Of a stretch of 64,000 bases of DNA, positions 44,904-52,769 are shown piece by piece. The notes below the pieces were generated by a model that was given only the letters and a program-made list of their open reading frames with translations, did not search any database and was not told where the DNA came from. A program made the translations under genes and the position numbers. The first letter of the stretch is position 1. Every line of letters starts with the position of its first letter. Source of the DNA: Streptomyces sp. WM4235. Lineage in GTDB: Bacteria > Actinomycetota > Actinomycetes > Streptomycetales > Streptomycetaceae. The DNA lies in contig NZ_LGDE01000425.1 of the NCBI RefSeq assembly GCF_001279725.1, forward strand, positions 1 to 64,000, in the 5' to 3' direction.

Positions 44904-45912
44904 AGATCAGGAAGTCGTTGCGGGCGCCGAAGGCGACCAGGGCACGGAGGTCGGCGGCGGGTAGGCCGGCTGCGGCGAGAAGGGTGTCGAAGGTGAAGGC
45001 GCCGCCGCTGCCGAGGATTACGACGGGTCGTTCGAGGCGGCGGTCGAGGCGGATGCGCCGGCCCATGGTGGTGACCGTCACGTGCCCGTCGTCCGTGGCG
45101 ATGTGCGGGGGCCATCGGCTGGCCCAGCGGATCCGTGTGGTGGGGCCGACCTCCCCGGTCAAGGCACTGCGAAGCGAGGCCCCGACGCGGCGGTCGGGGC
45201 GTAGGGCCAGGCGGGAGGCGCCTGACTCCTCGCAGAGCTCGGCGAGCGGCTCGTATCCAACGGTCAGGTGGATGGTGAGTTCGCCGGTGCCGCAGACGCG
45301 GTGCGCGGTGTGGCGCGGTACGGACAGGCACATGCCGGGGGTCAGGACACGGTCGAGGCTGTCGTCCGCCAGGTCGGGGGAGCGTGCGCCGGTGCGGGAG
45401 TCGACCTGCCAGCGCTTTCGCCCCAGGAGTTGCAGGATGAGGGTGTCGTGGCCGTCGCTGTGCAGATCGAAGGCGGAAGACTCACCCGCGGTGATGTAGC
45501 AGTTGACCCATGCACGGGCGTACAGGAGGTATTCGAGAGCCTCGCACAGCAGCATGACCCGATCGTCGAGCGCTTCGAGATGGCTGATGACGAGGGTCGC
45601 CCCGCGTTCGACGGCGCTGTGCAGATAGGCGGGCACGAGAGTGGTGTGCAGGATCTCCCCGTCGCCGACACGGGAACGCACCCACCGGCTCCGGTCGACA
45701 TGGCGGCCGGATTCGACGAGGCGGAAGTTGGTCGCGAGTGCGCCCGGTCGGGCCAGCGCGGACCAGACACCGACCAGCAGGGCTTCGTGTGCGGCTTGGT
45801 CTTGGCCGGGGTCGGAGGGGGCGTGGAGGCGGACCCCGCCGGACGGCGGCCGCTGGTCTCCCAGGCCCGCGAGCAGTGTGTCGGCATATCGGAGGGCGTC
45901 GAACGCGGTCAT
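44893..45912 (-). CDS. JmjC/cupin oxygenase 1 (ribosomal-oxygenase-like)
   Basis: A 339-residue JmjC-type Fe(II)/2OG oxygenase. The iron motif is HSD (His151, Asp153) in SAFDLHSDGHDTLILQLLG with the distal His204 in VPRHTAHRV. The RKRWQV strand after the HxD motif is typical of the Cupin_4/ROX group (YcfD, MINA53, NO66), whose members hydroxylate Arg or His in ribosomal proteins. A C-terminal winged-helix-like segment (TFDTLLAAAGLPAADLRALV) also fits. Its ATG overlaps the stop of a second JmjC gene. Confidence 0.82.
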   Translation of the reverse strand: MTAFDALRYADTLLAGLGDQRPPSGGVRLHAPSDPGQDQAAHEALLVGVWSALARPGALATNFRLVESGRHVDRSRWVRSRVGDGEILHTTLVPAYLHSAVERGATLVISHLEALDDRVMLLCEALEYLLYARAWVNCYITAGESSAFDLHSDGHDTLILQLLGRKRWQVDSRTGARSPDLADDSLDRVLTPGMCLSVPRHTAHRVCGTGELTIHLTVGYEPLAELCEESGASRLALRPDRRVGASLRSALTGEVGPTTRIRWASRWPPHIATDDGHVTVTTMGRRIRLDRRLERPVVILGSGGAFTFDTLLAAAGLPAADLRALVAFGARNDFLICEG

Positions 45913-47135
45913 GCGGCGATCACTGCTCCCAAGGCGTAAAGGGTGCGGGCCAGTTCGCCTCGGCTGTCCGGGGTGAGCCGGGCGGGCAGGAGCGCCGTCA
46001 GCTCACGGAAGGAGAAGGGAGCGGTGGACGCAGTCGCCCGCACCAGGGAGTCGAAGTCGGCCCGCTCCCCGACGGGAACCGTGAGGGTGCGGCCACGGAC
46101 GACAAGGGTGGTGCGACCGGCGTGCGCGGCCACTGCTACGGCACCGGGCCGGGCCCAACGCAACGGGCCGTCGATGACGGGGGCGCCCGAGCGGGGCAGG
46201 GCGGCGCGGTGGGGTCGGCTGAGGTGGCCGTTGGTGCGCAGACGGAGCTGGGTGAGTGTCAGCTCGTGGGCGACGCGCTCGGCGAGAGAGAGGTCGGCGG
46301 TGTCCTCGGCCAGCAGGGTGCGGGCACGGTCCGCGACGGCACCGGCGGGCGGGTAGTCGGGGAGGGGGTCGACCGGGCCCGCGGCGCGCCACAGTGCCTC
46401 GGTGATCAGGGAGTGGGTCCTGACCGGGTACAGGGTGAGCCCGAGAAAAGCGGCGGGGCCGAGGTTTCGGAAAACGTGATAAGTGTCCTGCGGAATCAGC
46501 AGGAAATCACCGGGGCGCAGTAGCCGACGTTCGGCGGAGCCGAGATGCTCCTCGATGTCGAAGGTAATTTGTCCGAACGATGGGCTCGGGGTTATACCGG
46601 AGGTATCGAACGGGTTCTCATGCCAGATCCAGACTTCTTTGGGGGACGGTCCGAGGTGGAAGATGAGGGAGGGTTCGTCATCCTTGTGGATGCCGAAGGG
46701 TGTCCATCCGGAATGGGCGATGAAGGTGTACACATCAGTGCCGGAAGGCAGTTCGTGGAACCCGTCGGTCACAAGTTCCTCGACCATTGCGGAGACTTCG
46801 GCGCACAGCCGGAGGTCCCAGGTGGAGATGTCGTTGACGGCCACGCACGCCTCGTCGCCGCCGGCGGTACGGGCCAGCCACTCCACCGCGCTCTCGTCAT
46901 CCGCGAGGGGTGAATCCACGAAACGCTTGGTGAGCGGATAGTCGAAGGCGCCGGGGCGGAAGGCGCGCAGACGCAGGTCGCCGGGCGCCTGGCGGGTCGC
47001 CGTCCGCAGGCTGCAGTCGATCAGCCGACCGAGACGCTGTGGGTCGGTGACCAGGCCGGGGAGGAAGACGGGGCTGGAGAAGCCCGGAGCGTGGGCTGCC
47101 GCGAACGCCTTCCAGGTCTTCATGTCGATGCTCAT
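45909..47135 (-). CDS. JmjC/cupin oxygenase 2
   Basis: A 408-residue oxygenase with the same plan as its downstream neighbour. HKD iron motif His150/Asp152 lies in PFGIHKDDEPSLIFHLG, a KEVWIW strand follows, and the distal His220 is in LLIPQDTYHVFRN. The C-terminal part carries a winged-helix-like module (FSFRELTALLPARLTP). It is the first enzyme gene after the small peptide gene (80-base gap) and overlaps the next gene by four bases. Two different JmjC enzymes beside one small peptide suggest two hydroxylations on different residues, or one acting on the ribosome. Confidence 0.8.
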   Translation of the reverse strand: MSIDMKTWKAFAAAHAPGFSSPVFLPGLVTDPQRLGRLIDCSLRTATRQAPGDLRLRAFRPGAFDYPLTKRFVDSPLADDESAVEWLARTAGGDEACVAVNDISTWDLRLCAEVSAMVEELVTDGFHELPSGTDVYTFIAHSGWTPFGIHKDDEPSLIFHLGPSPKEVWIWHENPFDTSGITPSPSFGQITFDIEEHLGSAERRLLRPGDFLLIPQDTYHVFRNLGPAAFLGLTLYPVRTHSLITEALWRAAGPVDPLPDYPPAGAVADRARTLLAEDTADLSLAERVAHELTLTQLRLRTNGHLSRPHRAALPRSGAPVIDGPLRWARPGAVAVAAHAGRTTLVVRGRTLTVPVGERADFDSLVRATASTAPFSFRELTALLPARLTPDSRGELARTLYALGAVIAA

Positions 47136-47215
47136 TCAGCTCACCACTCGTTCGGGAGGTACGGCCGGCGCGGCCGGCCGTCCGCGAGGACGACCGGCCG
47201 CGCGACGGTGTGGAC

Positions 47216-47311
47216 TCAGTGGCCGACGTCCCGACGCGGGCTGAACTCGGTCTCGAAGTCGTAGTTGTCGTCCTCGAGGATCTCCATGACGAGGTTCTGC
47301 TCGTTCTCCAT
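47216..47311 (-). CDS. 31-residue candidate RiPP precursor peptide
   Basis: Small gene encoding MENEQNLVMEILEDDNY, then DFETEFSPRRDVGH. The ATG at 47311 has AGAAGGGAA about 12 bases upstream. From the ATG on, nearly all third positions are G or C. In the same frame just upstream (codons such as GAA, TTT, AAT, TGT, ACA, TCA) they are mostly A or T, so coding begins here. The acidic N-terminal half looks like a leader; the basic tail SPRRDVGH holds residues that hydroxylases modify. It is followed directly by the two JmjC oxygenase genes. No lanthipeptide, thiazole or lasso enzymes are present. Confidence 0.62.
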   Translation of the reverse strand: MENEQNLVMEILEDDNYDFETEFSPRRDVGH

Positions 47312-47346
47312 GATGCGGAATTCCCTTCTCAGTGATTCTGTTCCAC

Positions 47347-47373
47347 AATTTTCCGGCAAGAGTGCCGAAAATT
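47347..47373. promoter_or_regulatory. AT-rich near-palindrome upstream of the peptide gene
   Basis: AATTTTCCGGCA-AGAG-TGCCGAAAATT: two arms complementary except for one extra C, 36 bases before the peptide ATG in an unusually AT-rich stretch. It may be an operator for one of the flanking regulators, or an RNA hairpin. Confidence 0.4.
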
Positions 47374-47511
47374 CACCGGCCGGGGTGGGGTCGGGCCGCC
47401 GGGCGGGCGTTCCGTTCGTTTCCCCGGTCCGTTCTGGAAGCAACTCTGACATTCGTTCGAGGGCGTTGTCATCCATTTGGATTGACACGAAGTTCCCCTG
47501 GCACGGTTGTG

Positions 47512-48579
47512 TCAGATCAGGCCTTGCTGTGCGGCTTGGAGTCCGAGCTGGAATCGGCTGCTGACCTTGAACCGTTCCGTGAGGGCGGTGATCATCCGTC
47601 GTTCGCTGCGCAGGGAGATACCGAGCCTGCGGGCCGCCGCCTCGTCGGTCAGCCCTTCGGCCAGGAAGCGCAACAGAGCCCGCTCCTGAGGCGAGCAGGT
47701 GGCGGGGGCTTCGCCCTCCGACTCCTCCTCGGCCGCCGTGTCCCACAGGTACGTGAAGAGGGCACGCAGGCCCATGAGGGCGCCGGACTCGGTCAGCAAA
47801 ACGGCTCCGGTGTCGGGATCCTCCGGGTCCAAGGGCAAGACGGCACGCGCATCGTCGACGATCCGCAGTTGCAGGGGCAGGGAGGGCAGGGTGCGCATCT
47901 CGGCGCCGGCCTGCGCCAGGCGCCGCACCGAGCTACGGCGCTGGACGCCGGGCAGGTGAAGGACGCGTACGCGCACGCCCCGCGCGAGCAGGTCGAGGAG
48001 GACGGCCACATCGAGGTCCCACGGGCCGCCGCCGGCCGCGGCGGCGGTGGGGGCGAGGGCGAGAAGCTCGCCGCGGGCCTGCGCCGACAGGTCTGACTGG
48101 ACGCGTTGTACGGCTTCGTTGCCGGTGAAGCGTTCCACACTCGCCGTGCCCGTGCGGCCGTGCGCGACGTAGTCGGCGAGGAGGGCGTCCACGGCGGACC
48201 GGCTCGCCTCGATCTCCAACTGGGTGCGGGCCAGTTCGTCCTGACGGCGCTCCAAGAGCGCCCCGAGCCCCGCCCGGGGCGGTACGAGCAGCGGGGTACC
48301 CGGGCCCGAGCCGTCTGTGTCCGCCGTGCGCAGCAGGGCGAGGTCGGCGAGCGAGTCCAGCGCCCGCGCGACGGCTGACCGGCCCTGGCCCAGCCCGTGA
48401 GCCAGCTGGTCCACATCCCAGGAGGGGTGCTCCAGCATGAGTCGGTAGACCGTCTCGGTGCCGGAGTCGAGTCCGAGCGCGCCCAGTAGCAGGGTCTCTT
48501 CGCCGTCATGCGATGCCGGGCACAGATGTGCCACGGCGTTTTCATGGCTCCGCCAGGCTTGGGATGCGTGCATGGTCAA
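47512..48579 (-). CDS. LuxR-family regulator with TrmB-like N-terminus
   Basis: A 355-residue regulator. The N-terminal part carries a TrmB-like winged helix (DQLAHGLGQGRSAVARALDS). The middle is a sensor domain with ALLERRQDELARTQLEIEAS helices. The C-terminal LuxR helix-turn-helix (about 290-350) reads CSPQERALLRFLAEGLTDEA, then RRLGISLRSERRMITALTER. The TTG at 48579 has GGAG eight bases upstream; an ATG two codons later is the alternative. It is transcribed toward the peptide gene and is divergent from a SARP-type regulator with a 92-base gap, so it probably controls the RiPP-like operon. Confidence 0.8.
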   Translation of the reverse strand: MTMHASQAWRSHENAVAHLCPASHDGEETLLLGALGLDSGTETVYRLMLEHPSWDVDQLAHGLGQGRSAVARALDSLADLALLRTADTDGSGPGTPLLVPPRAGLGALLERRQDELARTQLEIEASRSAVDALLADYVAHGRTGTASVERFTGNEAVQRVQSDLSAQARGELLALAPTAAAAGGGPWDLDVAVLLDLLARGVRVRVLHLPGVQRRSSVRRLAQAGAEMRTLPSLPLQLRIVDDARAVLPLDPEDPDTGAVLLTESGALMGLRALFTYLWDTAAEEESEGEAPATCSPQERALLRFLAEGLTDEAAARRLGISLRSERRMITALTERFKVSSRFQLGLQAAQQGLI

Positions 48580-48671
48580 GGCTCAGACTCCGTTGTGGTT
48601 CCGGCAGGTTGGCGCAGCATGAGGAGGCCCCGCTAGCGGATCGCTAGGGACGGCTGACATAGGCTCCCGCC

Positions 48672-51600
48672 ATGCATGGTCAGCGAGGCGCGTTGTTCCA
48701 GTTCCGGATACTGGGGCCGCTTGAGGTGCGGTACGTCGGGGAGACGGTGGCCGTCACCGCCCCCAAGGAACGTGATCTGCTCGTCCTGCTGCTGCTGAAG
48801 GCCGGGCACATCGTCCCGGCGGAGGAGCTGATCGACGGACTCTGGGGGACCACACCGCCGACGACCGCGCGCACGACGCTGCAGAACTACGTCAAGCGGC
48901 TGCGTCGAGTCCTCCGGGAACCCGGAGACGGACAACGCGAATTGCTGGCGACCCGGCCGGGAGGCTATCTGCTGGGGCTGGAGGGCGAGTTCTTGGACGT
49001 CGGGGAGTTCGAGCGGCTTGTCGGCAGCGCGGCCGCGGCCGCCGCGCGCGGTGACGACGTCACCGTCTCCGCACGGCTCGGCGCCGCGCTGTCCCAATGG
49101 CGCGGCCAAGCGCTGGCCGGCAGTCGCTCCGAGTACCTCCGGCAGGTGGAGGGGCCCCGTCTAGAGGAAGCTCGGATGGTCGCCTTCGAGCAGCGGGTCG
49201 ACGCCGACCTGAGGCTGGGCCGGCACGCCGCCGTGATCGCCGAGCTGCACACCGAGGCCGCCCGGCAACCACTGCGGGAACGGCTCCAGGGGCAACTGGT
49301 GCTCGCTCTCTACCGTTCGGGACGGCGCGGCGACGCGCTCGCGGCCTCCCGGCAGGCCCGCTCACACCTCGTTCGGGAACTGGGCCTGGAACCCGGTCCC
49401 GAACTCGCCGCGCTCCACACCCGCATCCTCGCCGACGATCCGACCCTGATGGAGATCCGGCCCGCAGCGACGCCCCCACGCAGCGCTCCGTCCACCCGCT
49501 CGGATCCGCTCGGCCACACCGAGACCGGCCCTGCCGCCCCCGCCCCATCCGTCCTCCCCTCCCAACTCCCTCCCACCACAATGGTGTTCACCGGCCGCGC
49601 GGAGGCCCTGCGACGGCTCGACGAGCTGATGCCCGCCGCAGGGCCACAACCGCCGGGAGCGGCCCGCATCGTCCAGATCACCGGCCAGGGCGGGGTCGGC
49701 AAGACGGCCCTCGCGGTCCACTGGGGCCACAGCCGGCGCAACCGGTTTCCCGACGGGCAGCTCTACGTCAACCTGCGTGGTCACGGCGGCGGTCGGCCCC
49801 TGCGATCGATCGACGCGCTCAGCGAGTTCCTGGAGGCGCTCGGCGTGCCCCCGCGCGACGTCCCCGTGACGGAGGAACGCGGCGCCGCCCGGTTCCGCTC
49901 ACTGTGCGCCGACCGGCGGCTGCTGGTGATCCTGGACGACGCGCGGTCGGAGGAGCAGGTCAGGCCACTGCTACCCGGCAGCGCGGACTGCATGGTGATC
50001 GTGACCAGTCGCCTCTCCCTGGCCGGCCTCGTGGCCCGCGACGGGGCGCTGCCCGTGCCGCTGCCGGTCTTGGAGCTGCCCGAGGCCGAGCAGATGCTCG
50101 TCAACATCCTTGGTCCCGCACGGGTTTCGCGCGAGACCGCGGCGGCCGCCGCGCTGACCGCCGCCTGCGCCCGACTCCCCCTAGCCGTCGGCATCAGCGC
50201 GGCCGACCTCGCGCTCCACCCGGACCGGACCCTGGCACAGCAGGTCGAGCTGCTGACCGGGGCCGACACCCTGTCCGCCCTGGAACTGCCCGGGGACGGC
50301 CAAAGCGCGGTGCGCACGGTCTTCGCGAGGTCGTACGCCACCCTGGAGCCGGACACCGCCCGCATGTTCCGACTCCTTGGACTCCTGCCGGGTGAGGACA
50401 TCACGGCCGGGGCCGCGGCGGCGCTGGCCGGCACGCGCCCCGCCCGCGCCAGTGCGCTCCTGGGCAGCCTCACCCGCTCCCACCTCCTGGAGGAAGGGAC
50501 CGTCGGCCGGTACGCTCTGCACGACCTCTTGCGCGCCTACGCCCGCGAACGGGCCCACGCCGAGGAACCCGACAGCGAGCGCGACGCCACCCTGAGGCGT
50601 CTGTATGACTGGTACCTGACGAACGTCGACAAGGCGGCCAGGCTGATCCAGCCCGAAATGGTGCGCCTGCGGATGTACGCGGACGGCGCCGACCTTGCCT
50701 TCGACACGCTGGACGACGCCGCCGACTGGCTCGACGCCGAACGGGCCAACGTCGTGGCGATGGTCCAGCGGGCTGCGGATGAGGGCCCTCTGGAAGCCGC
50801 GTGGGGTCTGGCCGACGCGTTCCGGCCCTACCTGATGCACTCCTCACACACCGCCGACTGGCTGGCAGTGGGAGAGGCGGGACTGGCGGCGGCGGAGGCG
50901 GACGGGCACGTCTTCGGTCAGGCGGCGACGCACCGGATCCTGTCGAGCGCCTATCTCGTCCTGGGCAGGTACGAGGAGAGCACACGGCACGACCTGGCCG
51001 CGGCGGAGCTGTACCGGAGCGTGGGAGCCGCGGCCGCCGAGGCGGCGGCGTGCAACAGCCTCGCCCTCGCGGCCTGGTACGCGGGTAGGCTGGATGACGC
51101 GGTGGCCCACGGAAGCCGCGGTCTCGCCCAGGCGAAGAGCGCCGGCGAGCTGGTTCCCGAACTCATCATCAGCTCCAACCTGGGCGCCATCCTGCACGAG
51201 GCCGGCATGCTCCGCGAGGCCGAGGAACTCTACGAGAGCATGATGGGCGGCAGGGCCGTGGCCCACGCACCGACCACTGAGGGCCACATCCTTCGCAACT
51301 TCGCCGCCGTCCTGCACGACCAGGGGCAACCGGTGCGGGCCGCCGAACTCCTCGCGCGGGCCGAGGACGTCCAGCGTAGGGCGGGCCAGGGACCCAGCAA
51401 CCTGACCTACACCCTCTTTTGGAAGGCGGTCATGGCACTTCAGCGCGGCGACCGGGCCGGCGCCCTCGCACACCTCGACGAGGGATTCTCCCTCGCGGGT
51501 GGCGACATCAGGGCCGAGGCGCACCTGCACACCGCACGCGGCATGCTCTCCGAGCGCACGGGGGGCCACGAGGCCGCCCTGCAAAGCTTCGAGCGGGCCA

Positions 51601-52022
51601 GGGACCTGGCCAGGCAGTGCGCCTCACGCAAACCCGAGCTGGACGCCCTGACCGGGATGGCACGCTGCTCCCTCGAGCTGGGGCGGATCGAACAGGCCCG
51701 CTCGCTCGCCGAGGAGCTGCTGGAGGAAGCCACGGTCAACGGATACCGGCTCTTTCGGGGCTACGCATTGACGCTCCTGGCCGAGATCGCCTGCCAGGAG
51801 AAGAATTACACCGAGGCAGAGAGTCGGGCCAGGGAAGCGGTGGCGGTCCAGCTGGCGAACGCCCATCCCAGGGGCCGGGCGGATGCCCTCGTCGCCCTCG
51901 CGCACGCGCTGCGTGGCGCGGGCGACACCGAGGCCGCGCGTCTTCGGGTGGAAGAGGCGTCGGAGCTCTGGTCCCACTTTGCCCCGCAGCGCGTGGAGGA
52001 GCTCCTGCGACGAGCCCACTGA
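48672..52022 (+). CDS. SARP regulator with BTAD, NB-ARC and TPR domains
   Basis: A 1116-residue AfsR-like activator. The DNA-binding domain (FRILGPLEVRYVGETVAVTA) and BTAD reach to about residue 255. The NB-ARC ATPase has the P-loop IVQITGQGGVGKTALAVHWG near 335-350, and TPR repeats fill the last 400 residues. It is divergent from the LuxR-type gene that faces the RiPP-like operon, so both probably belong to that cluster. SARP proteins bind direct heptameric repeats; none was obvious in the 92-base intergenic region. It is the last intact gene of the island on the right. Confidence 0.88.
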   Translation: MHGQRGALFQFRILGPLEVRYVGETVAVTAPKERDLLVLLLLKAGHIVPAEELIDGLWGTTPPTTARTTLQNYVKRLRRVLREPGDGQRELLATRPGGYLLGLEGEFLDVGEFERLVGSAAAAAARGDDVTVSARLGAALSQWRGQALAGSRSEYLRQVEGPRLEEARMVAFEQRVDADLRLGRHAAVIAELHTEAARQPLRERLQGQLVLALYRSGRRGDALAASRQARSHLVRELGLEPGPELAALHTRILADDPTLMEIRPAATPPRSAPSTRSDPLGHTETGPAAPAPSVLPSQLPPTTMVFTGRAEALRRLDELMPAAGPQPPGAARIVQITGQGGVGKTALAVHWGHSRRNRFPDGQLYVNLRGHGGGRPLRSIDALSEFLEALGVPPRDVPVTEERGAARFRSLCADRRLLVILDDARSEEQVRPLLPGSADCMVIVTSRLSLAGLVARDGALPVPLPVLELPEAEQMLVNILGPARVSRETAAAAALTAACARLPLAVGISAADLALHPDRTLAQQVELLTGADTLSALELPGDGQSAVRTVFARSYATLEPDTARMFRLLGLLPGEDITAGAAAALAGTRPARASALLGSLTRSHLLEEGTVGRYALHDLLRAYARERAHAEEPDSERDATLRRLYDWYLTNVDKAARLIQPEMVRLRMYADGADLAFDTLDDAADWLDAERANVVAMVQRAADEGPLEAAWGLADAFRPYLMHSSHTADWLAVGEAGLAAAEADGHVFGQAATHRILSSAYLVLGRYEESTRHDLAAAELYRSVGAAAAEAAACNSLALAAWYAGRLDDAVAHGSRGLAQAKSAGELVPELIISSNLGAILHEAGMLREAEELYESMMGGRAVAHAPTTEGHILRNFAAVLHDQGQPVRAAELLARAEDVQRRAGQGPSNLTYTLFWKAVMALQRGDRAGALAHLDEGFSLAGGDIRAEAHLHTARGMLSERTGGHEAALQSFERARDLARQCASRKPELDALTGMARCSLELGRIEQARSLAEELLEEATVNGYRLFRGYALTLLAEIACQEKNYTEAESRAREAVAVQLANAHPRGRADALVALAHALRGAGDTEAARLRVEEASELWSHFAPQRVEELLRRAH

Positions 52023-52334
52023 CCCGTTCCCGGCGCGGACATCGGCAGCCGGCGCCGAGGCGGAGGCCGGGACGCGGATCGCCGCCGCCTGCCCCGGCCG
52101 GCGTCCAGACGCACCGTCCACCAACGTCCCGGCACCCGTTCGTCCAGCTCACCCACTGTGACCTGCGTCATCCCGGTCGCCCTCCCGTCATGCGTCGGCG
52201 CTGCTCGCGCCTACCCCTGGCTCTCTTCGGCGGGGATCTGGCGCAGGTGCTACAGGGCGCGGTGCCGGGACTTGACCAGGGCCCGGTAGGCCCCGAAGCG
52301 GGAGAGGCTCTCGTCCACGGCGTGGGGAGTCGAG
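52023..52334. other. 312-base junction region
   Basis: Between the SARP stop and the transposase remnant no complete gene is seen. Minus-strand readings (VDESLSRFGAYRALVKSRHR, ending in TAG at 52250-52252) look like a C-terminal fragment of an unidentified protein fused behind the transposase scrap. Confidence 0.3.
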
Positions 52335-52490
52335 CCAGGCCATGGTGCGTTCGATGGTCCAGTGGTGTCGTCCCAACCGCTGCGAGGACTCGATGCCGCG
52401 GCGGGCGATGCGGTGGGTGATACCGCGCCCGCGTAACCATCGGCGCAGGTGGGCGTAGTCGTAGCCTTTGTCCGCGTGGACAGAGCGCCG
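52335..52490 (-). pseudogene. IS5-like transposase fragment
   Basis: The minus strand reads VHADKGYDYAHLRRWLRGRG, then ITHRIARRGIESSQRLGRHH and WTIERTMAWL. This is the region around the last catalytic Glu of IS5-family DDE transposases. The usual CRRLHRRYE continuation is missing, and the upstream half is replaced by a secreted-protein N-terminus. It is an internal scrap at the right border of the island. Confidence 0.75.
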
Positions 52491-52612
52491 CCGGACGGGC
52501 CGCGCTCGGCGTCGGCCGAGGCCGTGGTCTGGGGCAGCGCGGCCGCGGCGGCGGGCAGGGCGGCGCCGACGAGGGCGACGCGACGACGCAAGGGACGGGT
52601 GCGGATGTGCAA
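52491..52612 (-). pseudogene. signal-peptide remnant of a secreted protein (probable acylase N-terminus)
   Basis: A TTG at 52612 with GGGAGG four bases upstream begins LHIRTRPLRRRVALVGAALP, followed by AAAAALPQTTASADAERGP. This is a classic Streptomyces signal peptide, with an arginine-rich n-region, an Ala/Leu core and an ASA cleavage site. It breaks off into the IS5-like scrap. Its strand and position fit the N-terminal half of the secreted acylase whose C-terminus lies at 22780. The link is inferred. Confidence 0.5.
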
Positions 52613-52769
52613 CGTACCTCCCAAGTGACCTGTGCATGGGCGGGATTGCCCCGCGAAACAGGTGGTGCCTGCGTGCCCCCACACTCATGCAGGCCGCCCG
52701 ACGCTCTGTCACGTCCCGTTCGGTATCCCGGTTGTTGACCTCGGACGGGGGAGGGGGAAGGATCACGCC

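Larger units (their letters stand above)
22985..52490. other. accessory island occupying the acylase gene
   Basis: A stretch of about 29.5 kb between the two presumed halves of a secreted acylase gene. It carries IS256 and IS5-like remnants at its edges, broken genes, a CHAT protease unit, a barstar-type immunity gene, two SARP/AfsR-type regulators and a candidate RiPP operon. The flanking genes (antiporter to the left, acyl-CoA synthetase to the right) look like ordinary chromosome. No integrase or att repeats could be recognised, so the mechanism of entry is unknown. Confidence 0.5.

Noticed and set aside
47216..47476. An 86-residue version of the peptide gene starting MDDNALERMSELLPE
   Set aside because: The frame is open, but codons before 47311 are A/T-ending and lack the genome's GC3 bias, while the ATG at 47311 has its own ribosome site.
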